Below, one piece after another: positions 15,948 through 25,289 of a stretch of 64,000 bases of DNA. The notes below the pieces were generated by a model. The model was not told where the DNA came from. It worked only from the letters and a program-made list of their open reading frames with translations, and searched no databases. The position numbers were made by a program, and so were the translations under genes. How positions within the stretch are numbered: the first letter of the stretch is position 1; the number at the start of each line of letters is the position of its first letter. This DNA is from Streptomyces roseolilacinus (GTDB taxonomy: Bacteria > Actinomycetota > Actinomycetes > Streptomycetales > Streptomycetaceae), in NCBI RefSeq assembly GCF_014649335.1, contig NZ_BMSV01000003.1, positions 62,001 through 126,000 of the forward strand, written 5' to 3'.

Positions 15948-16010
15948 CCCTTTCGTGTGCTTTTCACCAAAGACCTCAAGAGGTCCGGAAGCGACGCCGA
16001 CAAAGGATGC

Positions 16011-16898
16011 GTGAGTACCCTTGCGCACACCATGATGACCGCCGGCCGCCCCACCGAGGCCGGCCTCCCCAGTTCGGGCGGTCTCGACCGCTACTCCTAC
16101 GGGGAGACGCCCGCGGTCGACCGCGTCGGCGCCCCCGCCTGGGACGTCGGCGAAACGGAGTTGGGCCGGGTGGGCCGCCGGTCGGCGAGCAACCGCGGCC
16201 GCGGACTCCACGGCCAACTCGTCCAGCAGCTCGGCCAGATGATCGTCTCCGGCGACCTCGGCGCCGACCGCCCGCTCGTCCCCGAGGAGATCGGCCAGCG
16301 CTTCGAGGTCTCCCGCACCGTCGTGCGCGAGTCCCTCCGCGTCCTGGAGGCCAAGGGCCTCGTCAGCGCGCGCCCCAACGTCGGGACCCGGGTCCGCCCG
16401 GTCAGCGACTGGAACCTCCTGGACCCCGACATCATCGAATGGCGCGCCTTCGGGCCGCAGCGCGACGACCAGCGCCGCGAGCTCGCCGAGCTCCGCTGGA
16501 CCATCGAGCCCCTCGCCGCCCGCCTCGCCGCCGGCCACGGGCGGGAGGACGTCCAGCAGCGCCTCGCCGACATGGTCGAGATCATGGGCCACGCCCTGAC
16601 CCAAGGTGACGCGCTCACGTTCTCCCGCGCCGACACCGAGTTCCACTCGCTCCTCATCCAGCTCGCCGGCAACCGCATGCTGGAGCACCTCTCCGGCATC
16701 GTCTCCGCCGCGCTCCAGGTCTCCGGTTCCCCGGCGATCAGCTGCGACCGCCCCGGCGAGTCCTGCCTGAGCCACCACGCCCACATCGTGGAGGCCCTCG
16801 CCGCCGGCGACGGGCCCGCCGCCGAGGCCGCCATGCGGCAGCTCCTCACCATCCAGCCCGACGTGGACCGAGTGGTCCCCGCCCCGCGCGAGCACTGA
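16011..16898 (+). CDS. whiH: Sporulation regulator WhiH (GntR/FadR family)
   Basis: 295 residues. WhiH is a GntR-family regulator needed for sporulation septation in aerial hyphae, and it also represses itself in S. coelicolor. I start at GTG 16011 (MSTLAHTMMTAG) with AAAGGA upstream, as in known WhiH. The first ~65 residues are a poorly conserved leader. The winged helix covers about 66-135 (LVQQLGQMIVSGDLG, FEVSRTVVRESLRVLEAKGLV, NVGTRVRP). The FCD ligand-binding domain covers about 155-285, with Asp/His positions in EFHSLLIQLAGN and SHHAHIVEAL that usually hold a metal or acid ligand. It is followed by hrdB in the same direction, which confirms the identification. Confidence 0.95.
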   Translation: MSTLAHTMMTAGRPTEAGLPSSGGLDRYSYGETPAVDRVGAPAWDVGETELGRVGRRSASNRGRGLHGQLVQQLGQMIVSGDLGADRPLVPEEIGQRFEVSRTVVRESLRVLEAKGLVSARPNVGTRVRPVSDWNLLDPDIIEWRAFGPQRDDQRRELAELRWTIEPLAARLAAGHGREDVQQRLADMVEIMGHALTQGDALTFSRADTEFHSLLIQLAGNRMLEHLSGIVSAALQVSGSPAISCDRPGESCLSHHAHIVEALAAGDGPAAEAAMRQLLTIQPDVDRVVPAPREH

Positions 16899-17382
16899 AC
16901 GCGGACCGTGACCGAGGGCCGCACGCACGGTGGCGCGGGGCGTCCGATGCCGTGCGAACACGGAGGCGCCGTACACGGGGCGCCGCCCGCGCACGTGTCG
17001 CCGGGCCCCACCGGGGTACCCGGACCGGGCTCGGCCCCGGGGTCCGGCGGCGCGGCCCGGACGGCAGCGCCCGGTGGCGCGGTCCCGACGGCGCGGTGGC
17101 CGTGACGCAGCGACCGTGAATGCGGGGTGATGATCCCTTTTGCTCCTGTTCATCATGCTCTGCGGTGTGACTCGGGCCACGTGGATTGGGCGTAACGCTC
17201 CTCGAAGCACGGCGATGACCTAAGAGGTGACAGCCGAAGAGGGAATACAGCCGCCGTCCACGGCGCTGTGCACCTCCGAGGTCCAGCCCGCGTCGCCGGC
17301 TCATTCCCCGCCGGCGGTCGTCGGCTCCGGCCCGATCACGGGCGGGGCCGGAAGCCGTTTCCATCGTTCCGAGAGGTTGTTC
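16899..17382 (+). other. 484-bp non-coding region between whiH and hrdB (hrdB promoter and leader)
   Basis: The first 230 bp is GC-rich with overlapping dyads; the best hairpin is CCGGACC (17020-17026) pairing with GGTCCGG (17041-17047), a possible whiH terminator. From about 17125 the base composition drops (CCTTTTGCTCCTGTTCATCAT), as expected for a promoter zone. A candidate hrdB promoter lies at 17192-17218. Downstream of it, an untranslated leader of about 160 nt reaches the GTG start. No RNA structure of a known class was recognised. Confidence 0.7.
17192..17218 (+). promoter_or_regulatory. Candidate ECF-type promoter of hrdB
   Basis: GTAAC (17192-17196) and CGATGA (17213-17218) are separated by 16 bp. 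This pattern suits an ECF sigma factor, and hrdB transcription in Streptomyces is known to depend largely on the ECF factor ShbA. The predicted start near 17226 would give a leader of about 157 nt. Assignment is by pattern and position only. Confidence 0.5.
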
Positions 17383-18936
<1,554 letters not shown>

Positions 18937-18974
18937 GCGAAGCTCGAACACGCTCGCCCGTACACGGCGCCCCG

Positions 18975-19007
18975 AAGGGCCCGGTTCCGTGAAGGAATCG
19001 GGCCCTT
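18975..19007 (+). terminator. hrdB terminator
   Basis: Arms AAGGGCCCGGTTCC (18975-18988) and GGAATCGGGCCCTT (18994-19007) pair over 14 bp with one G-U wobble and a 5-nt loop, ending in TTT. It lies 38 bp after the hrdB stop. Confidence 0.85.
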
Positions 19008-19085
19008 TGGCGTTGCGGGGATGCGGCCGCTCCCCGCGTGACTGACGCTGAGTAAGCGATATGCATCTCTGAGTCAGGAGGTCGA

Positions 19086-19916
19086 ATGCGCGGTACGCGT
19101 CATCCCATCAGCAGGAAGCGGGCGGTCCTCGGGGTCCTGGCCGCCGTGGCGGCCGTCGTGCCCCTCGCCGCGCCCTCGCCGGCGGCGGCCGACAGCGGGG
19201 TCGTGGGCGGCCGGACGGCGAACGCGCCCGACACCCCGTGGGTCGTGGCCCTCTCCAGTCGTGACCGGTTCGGGCGTACGAGAGCGGGCCAGTTCTGTGG
19301 GGGCGTCGTCATCGCCCCGACCAAGGTGGCGACCGCCGCGCACTGTCTGCGGGAGGACGTGCTGGGCGTACGGGTCGAGGAGCTGCGGGACCTCAAGGTC
19401 ATCGCCGGCCGCAGCGACCTCGGCGGGAGCGGCGGGCACGAGGTGGCCGTCAAGGACATGTGGATCAACCCCGCGTACGACGCCGGGTCCAACGCCGGTG
19501 ACGCCGCCGTGCTGACGCTGGCCAAGGCGCTGCCGCGCGACTACGTGATCCCCGTGGCGCCCGCCGGCGACCCCGCGTACGCCGCGGGCACGAACGCCAC
19601 CGTGTACGGGTGGGGGGACACCACGGGCATGGGGACGTACGCGCACACGCTGCACGTCGCCGACGTGTCCGTCCTGCCGGACGCGGACTGCGCCCGCGCC
19701 TACCCGGCGGGGCGGGGCGAGGCCCGGTACCTCCCCGCCACGATGCTGTGCGCCGGTACGAGGGAGGGCGGCCGGGACGCCTGCCAGGGCGACAGCGGCG
19801 GCCCGCTGATCGCGCGGGGCAAGCTCATCGGCCTGGTGTCCTGGGGCAGCGGCTGCGGGCTGCCGGGGAGCCCCGGCGTCTACACCCGGGTCTCGGCGGT
19901 GCTTCCCCCGTCGTGA
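19086..19916 (+). CDS. Secreted trypsin-like serine protease (S1 family)
   Basis: 276 residues with a signal peptide: basic start ([11 protein letters not shown]), hydrophobic core ([16 protein letters not shown]) and a likely cleavage after SPAAA (35). Only three residues (DSG) separate this from the mature N-terminus VVGGRTAN, so the pro-peptide is minimal. Catalytic triad: His in TAAHC (about 86), Asp in NAGDAAVL (about 139), Ser in CQGDSGGP (about 235). The Asp six residues before the Ser ([10 protein letters not shown]) predicts cleavage after Arg or Lys. ATG 19086 follows a strong AGGAGG site. Lies between hrdB and the parE region as in other Streptomyces. Confidence 0.94.
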   Translation: MRGTRHPISRKRAVLGVLAAVAAVVPLAAPSPAAADSGVVGGRTANAPDTPWVVALSSRDRFGRTRAGQFCGGVVIAPTKVATAAHCLREDVLGVRVEELRDLKVIAGRSDLGGSGGHEVAVKDMWINPAYDAGSNAGDAAVLTLAKALPRDYVIPVAPAGDPAYAAGTNATVYGWGDTTGMGTYAHTLHVADVSVLPDADCARAYPAGRGEARYLPATMLCAGTREGGRDACQGDSGGPLIARGKLIGLVSWGSGCGLPGSPGVYTRVSAVLPPS

Positions 19917-19969
19917 TCACCGCACCGCCCGGGCGGCCGCCGGGGCGGTACGGCCGCCCGACGCGGCCG

Positions 19970-20029
19970 GCCGTACGGCGAAGGGCGACACCCCGCCGTC
20001 ACACGGGGTGCCGCCCTCCGCCGTACGGC
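19970..20029. terminator. Very long bidirectional hairpin between convergent genes
   Basis: Left arm 19970-19995 and right arm 20004-20029 pair over 26 bp with only two non-Watson-Crick positions (both A opposite C on one strand, G-U on the other) and an 8-nt loop. Both arms end in the palindrome GCCGTACGGC. It separates the convergent protease gene and the small zinc-finger gene. Confidence 0.75.
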
Positions 20030-20042
20030 TACGGGAAACGGC

Positions 20043-20080
20043 GGGCGGCCGATCCCCGCGGTGACGGGGGGCGGCCGCCC
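20043..20080. terminator. Second hairpin of the same convergent gap
   Basis: Arms GGGCGGCCG (20043-20051) and CGGCCGCCC (20072-20080) enclose an inner CCCC/GGGG pairing. It is likely a back-up terminator for the minus-strand gene ending at 20125. Confidence 0.5.
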
Positions 20081-20124
20081 GATATCCGGTCCTGGACCGG
20101 TCTCGCTCGTCGTGGATGCGCGTG

Positions 20125-20355
20125 TCAGCGGTCCTCGTCGGCTGCTCCGGCCGGCACCGTGGTGAGCCGGTCCGTCTCATCCTGTATCTCCGCGGCGATC
20201 TTCTTCAGTTCCGGCTCGAACTTGCGGCCGTGGTGGGCGCAGAAGAGCAGTTCGCCACCGCTGGTCAGCACGACGCGCAGATATGCCTGGGCGCCGCAGC
20301 GATCGCAGCGGTCGGCGGCCGTCAGCGGGCTCGCGGGGGTCAGAACAGTAGTCAC
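20125..20355 (-). CDS. Small zinc-finger-like protein (DUF7455-type)
   Basis: 76 residues from GTG 20355 (MTTVLTPASPLTAADRCDRC). Likely metal ligands: CDRC near residue 17 and CAHH near residue 39, as in a short rubredoxin-like knuckle. Between them lies AQAYLRVVLTSGGELLF, a beta-hairpin. The C-terminal half is helical (ELKKIAAEIQDETDRL). The protein family is conserved next to hrdB/parE in actinobacteria; function is not known to me. An AGAGG precedes the start by 7 nt. Confidence 0.85.
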   Translation of the reverse strand: MTTVLTPASPLTAADRCDRCGAQAYLRVVLTSGGELLFCAHHGRKFEPELKKIAAEIQDETDRLTTVPAGAADEDR

Positions 20356-20792
20356 GTCGCCTCTTCTCTAGCTCGACGAGCTGTCGTACCAGGGTCAACA
20401 TCCAACCAGGCCGAAAACGTTCCCGCTCGCGGCTTTTCCCCGAAACTTTTTCCAGGTGGCTGTCTGCTGCCGGTTGGCGGCGAATGAGCCGTATTGCGGT
20501 GTCGCTGTGCGTTACGGGTTTCGCGTTGCTTGGGTCGTATGTCCCCCCGGCCGGGTTGCCGGTTGTTCATGAGGACGTGCCCGGAGCCTAAATGGTTCAT
20601 GCCTGGAAGGGAACGTGATGTCCACGTCACCCGGCCGAGTGATCGAACATTCATGCGACGCTGGACTAGCATGACTCTTCACGAGGGTGGCGTGACAACC
20701 GCTCTACCAGGCCTCTGTACGCTCAGACCGACACAGACGCCGACCCCGTACCCCTGTGGGCAAGAACCCAAATTCAGCGAGGAGCGAACCGC
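20356..20792 (+). other. 437-bp divergent promoter region upstream of parE
   Basis: Non-coding gap between the divergent zinc-finger gene and parE. It is lower in GC than the genes. A possible parE -10, TAGCAT (20667-20672), follows TCGAAC (20643-20648) with 18-bp spacing, giving a leader of about 115 nt. GCGAGGAGCG just upstream of the GTG start provides the ribosome-binding site. I see no riboswitch or small gene. Confidence 0.55.
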
Positions 20793-22910
20793 GTGACCGC
20801 CGAGACGTCCGTTCCGTCCAGTGCGCTGCTGACCGCAGACCGTGACGGTTCCAACTACACCGCGCGGCACCTGCTCGTACTCGAGGGGCTCGAAGCGGTC
20901 CGCAAGCGCCCCGGCATGTACATCGGGTCCACCGACAGCCGCGGCCTGATGCACTGCATCTGGGAGATCATCGACAACTCCGTCGACGAGGCCCTGGGCG
21001 GCTACTGCGACCACATCGAGGTCGTCCTCCACGACGACGGCTCCGTGGAGGTCCGGGACAACGGCCGCGGCATCCCCGTCGACGTCGAGCCCAAGACCGG
21101 CCTGTCCGGCGTCGAGGTCGTCATGACCAAGCTCCACGCCGGCGGCAAGTTCGGCGGCGGCTCGTACGCGGCCTCCGGCGGCCTCCACGGCGTGGGCGCC
21201 TCCGTGGTGAACGCGCTGTCGGCCCGCCTCGACGTGGAGGTCGACCGGAACGGCGCCACGCACGCGATCAGCTTCCGCCGCGGCGTCCCCGGCGTCTTCA
21301 CCGAGTCCGGGCCCGACTCCCCCTTCGCCCCGGCCAGCGGCCTGCGCAAGGCCAAGCGCGTCCCGAAGACCCGCACGGGCACGCGGGTGCGGTACTGGGC
21401 GGACCGGCAGATCTTCCTCAAGGACGCCAAGCTCTCCCTGGAGACGCTGCACCAGCGCGCCCGCCAGACCGCCTTCCTCGTCCCCGGCCTGACCATCGTC
21501 GTCCGCGACGACCGCGACCTGGACGGCGTGGGCAAGAGCCAGGAGATCTTCCGCTTCGACGGCGGCATCAGCGAGTTCTGCGAGTTCCTCGCCCCGGACA
21601 AGCCGGTCTGCGACGTGCTGCGCCTCACCGGCCAGGGCACCTTCAAGGAGACCGTCCCGGTCCTCGACGAGCGCGGCCACATGACGCCCACCGAGGTCAC
21701 CCGCGAGCTCGGCGTCGACGTGGCGCTGCGCTGGGGCACGGGGTACGACACGACGGTCAGGTCGTTCGTCAACATCATCGCCACGCCCAAGGGCGGTACG
21801 CACGTCACCGGCTTCGAGCGGGCCGTCACCAAGACCGTCAACGAGGCCCTGCGCGCCGCCAAGCTGCTGCGCGTCGCCGAGGACGACGTCGTGAAGGACG
21901 ACGCCCTGGAGGGCCTCACCGCCGTCGTGACCGTCCGGCTGGCCGAGCCGCAGTTCGAGGGCCAGACCAAGGAGGTCCTCGGCACGTCCGCCGCGAACCG
22001 GATCGTCGCCAACGTCGTCGCCAAGGAGCTGAAGGCGTTCCTGACCTCCACCAAGCGCGACGCCAAGGCCCAGGCCCGCGCCGTGCTGGAGAAGGCCGTC
22101 GCCGCCGCCCGCACCCGCATCGCGGCCCGGCAGCACAAGGAGGCCCAGCGCCGCAAGACCGCCCTGGAGACCTCGTCCCTGCCGGCCAAGCTCGCCGACT
22201 GTCGCAGCGACGACGTCGAGCGCAGCGAGCTGTTCATCGTCGAGGGCGACTCCGCGCTCGGTACGGCGAAGCTCGCCCGGAACAGCGAGTTCCAGGCGCT
22301 CCTGCCGATCCGCGGCAAGATCCTCAACGTCCAGAAGTCGTCCGTGTCGGACATGCTGAAGAACGCCGAGTGCGGCGCGATCATCCAGGTCATAGGGGCG
22401 GGATCCGGCCGGACCTTCGACATCGACGCCGCCCGGTACGGGAAGATCGTCCTCCTCGTCGACGCCGACGTGGACGGCGCGCACATCCGCTGCCTGCTGC
22501 TCACCCTCTTCCAGCGGTACATGCGCCCCATGGTCGAGGCCGGCCGCGTCTTCGCCGCGGTGCCGCCGCTGCACCGCATCGAGCTCGTCCAGCCGAAGCG
22601 GGGCCAGGACAAGTACGTGTACACGTACTCGGACAACGAGCTGCGCCAGACCCTGCTGGAGTTCCAGCGCAAGGGCGTCCGGTACAAGGACTCCATCCAG
22701 CGCTACAAGGGCCTCGGCGAGATGGACGCCGACCAGCTGGCGGAGACCACCATGGACCCGCGCCACCGCACGCTGCGCCGGATCAACATCGGCGACCTGG
22801 AGGCGTCGGAGCAGGTCTTCGACCTGCTGATGGGCAACGACGTGGCGCCCCGCAAGGAGTTCATCACCAGCTCGGCGGCGACGCTGGACCGCTCGCGCAT
22901 CGACGCCTGA
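20793..22910 (+). CDS. parE: DNA topoisomerase IV subunit B
   Basis: 705 residues. ATPase subunit of the type II enzyme that separates daughter chromosomes. GHKL ATPase motifs: EIIDNSVDEA, DNGRGIPVD and GGLHGVGASVVNALS; the TOPRIM domain shows ELFIVEGDSALG, and LVDADVDGAHIR provides the metal-binding DxD. The C-terminal segment contains RYKGLGEMDADQLAETTMDP. The length and TOPRIM lacking a large insert fit ParE rather than the second GyrB. The matching parC lies 5.4 kb downstream on the other strand. A hairpin terminator follows at 22941. Annotated in some genomes as a second gyrB. Confidence 0.95.
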   Translation: MTAETSVPSSALLTADRDGSNYTARHLLVLEGLEAVRKRPGMYIGSTDSRGLMHCIWEIIDNSVDEALGGYCDHIEVVLHDDGSVEVRDNGRGIPVDVEPKTGLSGVEVVMTKLHAGGKFGGGSYAASGGLHGVGASVVNALSARLDVEVDRNGATHAISFRRGVPGVFTESGPDSPFAPASGLRKAKRVPKTRTGTRVRYWADRQIFLKDAKLSLETLHQRARQTAFLVPGLTIVVRDDRDLDGVGKSQEIFRFDGGISEFCEFLAPDKPVCDVLRLTGQGTFKETVPVLDERGHMTPTEVTRELGVDVALRWGTGYDTTVRSFVNIIATPKGGTHVTGFERAVTKTVNEALRAAKLLRVAEDDVVKDDALEGLTAVVTVRLAEPQFEGQTKEVLGTSAANRIVANVVAKELKAFLTSTKRDAKAQARAVLEKAVAAARTRIAARQHKEAQRRKTALETSSLPAKLADCRSDDVERSELFIVEGDSALGTAKLARNSEFQALLPIRGKILNVQKSSVSDMLKNAECGAIIQVIGAGSGRTFDIDAARYGKIVLLVDADVDGAHIRCLLLTLFQRYMRPMVEAGRVFAAVPPLHRIELVQPKRGQDKYVYTYSDNELRQTLLEFQRKGVRYKDSIQRYKGLGEMDADQLAETTMDPRHRTLRRINIGDLEASEQVFDLLMGNDVAPRKEFITSSAATLDRSRIDA

Positions 22911-22940
22911 GGCCCGTCCCCCGCGGGGGCGCGCACCCCG

Positions 22941-22974
22941 ACCCGTCGGCCGGACCATGTTCCGGCCGGCGGGT
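22941..22974 (+). terminator. parE terminator
   Basis: Arms ACCCGTCGGCCGGA (22941-22954) and TCCGGCCGGCGGGT (22961-22974) pair over 14 bp with one G-U and a 6-nt loop, 30 bp after the parE stop. Confidence 0.8.
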
Positions 22975-23092
22975 CTTCGGCTTCCGGGTCACCTGATGGG
23001 GTGAAGTAGCCGGGAGGAGAGTCCGAGATCTTCCCGTTCTGCCCATGCTTGGCCACGCGGCCGAAAAGGACCGCTGACAGGGAGAGTCACGG

Positions 23093-23635
23093 GTGGACGA
23101 CTGGGAAGGTCGCGACGCCGCCGCGACGCGGGGGGAGGACCCCTGGCGCGACGTGCTCGCCTCGGAGTGGGGCGGACCGGACGCGGTGACGGCCCCGGGC
23201 GGCACGGCCGCCCCGGCGGGCAGGGAGCCCCCGGAGGCCGCGGCGATGGGCGTACCGGTCCCGCGCCCGCCCGGCACGGCCGCCGACGGCGAGCGGCGCC
23301 CCAGTGCGGCCGAGGTCTACCTGGAGGTGCAGCGCAGCCCGGCCTTCCAGGAGGTGCGCGGCCGCTACCGCCGGTTCGTCGGCCCGGCCACCCTCGCCTT
23401 CCTCACCTGGTACCTCGGCTACGTCGTCGCCGCGACCGCCGCGCCCGGCCTGATGTCCCGCCCCGTCCTGGGCGCGGTGAACGTCGCGATGGTCGCGGGC
23501 CTCGGCCAGTTCGCCACCACCTTCGCCCTCGCCTGGGCCTACGCCCGCCACGCCCGCGTGCACCGGGACCGCGCCGCCCTCGACCTGCGCTGGGAGACCC
23601 AGCAGATGACCCGGGAGGCCCGCGTTGACCGGTGA
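23093..23635 (+). CDS. DUF485 membrane protein (symporter companion)
   Basis: 180 residues from GTG 23093. A disordered Pro/Gly/Ala-rich segment (1-80) precedes the DUF485 domain: VYLEVQRSPAFQEVRGRYRRFVGPATLAFLTWYL, first membrane helix to about 120, then VLGAVNVAMVAGLGQFATTFALAWAY as the second. DUF485 proteins (YjcH type) accompany acetate-type sodium symporters. The gene overlaps the symporter gene by 11 bp (TTG of the latter is inside this end), which supports translational coupling and a joint function. Confidence 0.9.
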   Translation: MDDWEGRDAAATRGEDPWRDVLASEWGGPDAVTAPGGTAAPAGREPPEAAAMGVPVPRPPGTAADGERRPSAAEVYLEVQRSPAFQEVRGRYRRFVGPATLAFLTWYLGYVVAATAAPGLMSRPVLGAVNVAMVAGLGQFATTFALAWAYARHARVHRDRAALDLRWETQQMTREARVDR

Positions 23636-25232
23636 CCACCAGACCCTGGCCCTGCTCCTGTTCAGCGCGTTCGTCGCGGTGACCCTCGCCATCACCACCC
23701 GGGCGGGCCGCCGGCGCCGCGGGTCGGCCGAGGAGTCCTCCACCGGGGGACGGCTGTTCTCCCCCATGGAGAACGGTTTCGCCCTCTCCGGCGACTACCT
23801 GTCCGCCGCCTCGTTCCTCGGCGTCTCCGGACTGATCGCGCTCAACGGCTACGACGGCATGCTGTACTCCGTCGGCTTCCTCGTCGCCTGGCTGGTCGTC
23901 CTCCTCCTCGTCGCCGAACTCGTCCGCAACTGCGGGCGCTTCACCCTCGCCGACGTGGTCGCCGCCCGCATGGGCGAGCGCCGGGTCCGCACGGCGGTGG
24001 GCGCGTCGTCCGTCACCGTGTCCGTCCTGTACCTGGTGGCGCAGATGGTCGGCGCCGGCAGCCTGGTCTCCCTGCTCCTGGGCGGTACGGGCGACGCCGC
24101 GCGCTCGTGGACGGTCCTCGGCGTGGGCGCGCTCATGGTCGTCCACGTGGCGCTGGGCGGGATGCGCGCCACGACCTGGATCCAGATCGTCAAGGCCGTG
24201 CTGCTCCTGGCGGGCGCGCTCGCCCTCACCGTGCTCGTCCTCCTGCGCTTCCACGGCGACTTCAGCGCCCTGCTGACCACCGCCGCCGAACGAAGCGGCC
24301 ACGGTCGGGACTTCCTCGCGCCCGGCCTCGGCCACGGCGGGGACTGGACCGCCCGTGCGGACTTCATCAGCCTCGGCCTCGCCCTGGTGCTCGGCACGGC
24401 GGGGCTGCCGCACCTCCTCGCCCGGTTCTCCACCGTGCCCACCGCCGGCTCCGCCCGGCGCTCGGTCGTGTGGTCCATCGGCCTCATCGGCGGCTTCTAC
24501 CTGATGACGATCGTGCTGGGCTTCGGCGCCGCCGCGATCGTCGGCAGCGACGCCGTACGCGCCTCCGACCCCGCCGGGAACACGGCCGTACCGCTGCTCG
24601 CGCTCGACCTCGGCGGGGGAGCGGGCTCCACCGGCGGCACGGTCCTCCTCGCGGTGGTCGCGGCCGTCGCCTTCGCGACGATCCTCGCCGTCGTCGCGGG
24701 CATCACCCTCGCCTCCTCCACCTCCGTCGCGCACGACCTGTACACCTCGTACACCCGCGGCCGGGACGGCGGCGCGGGGCGGCGGCGGTACGGCGAGGTC
24801 GCCGTGGCCCGGATTTCCACCGTCGTCGTCGGCGGCACGGCGGTCGGCCTCGCCCTGCTCGCCCGGGACCTGAACGTCGCGTTCCTCGTCGGCCTCGCCT
24901 TCGCGGTCGCCGCCTCGGCGAACCTCCCCGTCCTGCTGTACTCGCTGTTCTGGCGCCGCTTCACCACGCGCGGCGCGGTGTGGTCCGTGTACGGCGGCCT
25001 GGTCCCCGCCGTGCTGCTCGTCGCGCTGTCGCCGGTCGTGTCCGGCAGTCCCGACGCCCTGTTCCCCGGCGCGGACTTCCACGTCTTCCCGCTCCGGAAC
25101 CCGGGGGTGGTCTCCATCCCGCTGGGCTTCCTCGCGGGCTGGCTCGGCACGGTCACCTCCCCGGAACCCCCGGACGAGGCCAAGCACGCGGAGACCGAGG
25201 TACGCGCCCTGACCGGCGCGGGCGCGGTCTGA
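23625..25232 (+). CDS. Sodium:solute symporter, ActP (acetate/cation) type
   Basis: 535 residues, about 13 hydrophobic segments. Starts TTG 23625 (MTGDHQTLALLLFSAF), overlapping the DUF485 gene. Sodium-solute-symporter features include FALSGDYLSAASFLGVSGLIALNGYDGMLYS in the first helices (discontinuous TM1/TM2 region), LADVVAARM, and GTAGLPHLLARFSTVPT with the conserved GLPH loop. Shorter loops than E. coli ActP in the region after TM8. Likely carries acetate or another monocarboxylate with Na+. Converges on a CitA-type kinase gene, which might sense a related metabolite; that link is inferred. Confidence 0.9.
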   Translation: MTGDHQTLALLLFSAFVAVTLAITTRAGRRRRGSAEESSTGGRLFSPMENGFALSGDYLSAASFLGVSGLIALNGYDGMLYSVGFLVAWLVVLLLVAELVRNCGRFTLADVVAARMGERRVRTAVGASSVTVSVLYLVAQMVGAGSLVSLLLGGTGDAARSWTVLGVGALMVVHVALGGMRATTWIQIVKAVLLLAGALALTVLVLLRFHGDFSALLTTAAERSGHGRDFLAPGLGHGGDWTARADFISLGLALVLGTAGLPHLLARFSTVPTAGSARRSVVWSIGLIGGFYLMTIVLGFGAAAIVGSDAVRASDPAGNTAVPLLALDLGGGAGSTGGTVLLAVVAAVAFATILAVVAGITLASSTSVAHDLYTSYTRGRDGGAGRRRYGEVAVARISTVVVGGTAVGLALLARDLNVAFLVGLAFAVAASANLPVLLYSLFWRRFTTRGAVWSVYGGLVPAVLLVALSPVVSGSPDALFPGADFHVFPLRNPGVVSIPLGFLAGWLGTVTSPEPPDEAKHAETEVRALTGAGAV

Positions 25233-25265
25233 GCCGGACGCGCGCCACCCGGTACGCGCCCGGAC

Positions 25266-25287
25266 CCGGCACCGGACCCGGTGCCGG
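25266..25287. terminator. Bidirectional hairpin between the symporter and sensor kinase genes
   Basis: CCGGCACCG (25266-25274) and CGGTGCCGG (25279-25287) form a perfect 9-bp stem with a 4-nt loop in the 57-bp gap of the convergent genes. Confidence 0.6.
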
Positions 25288-25289
25288 AC

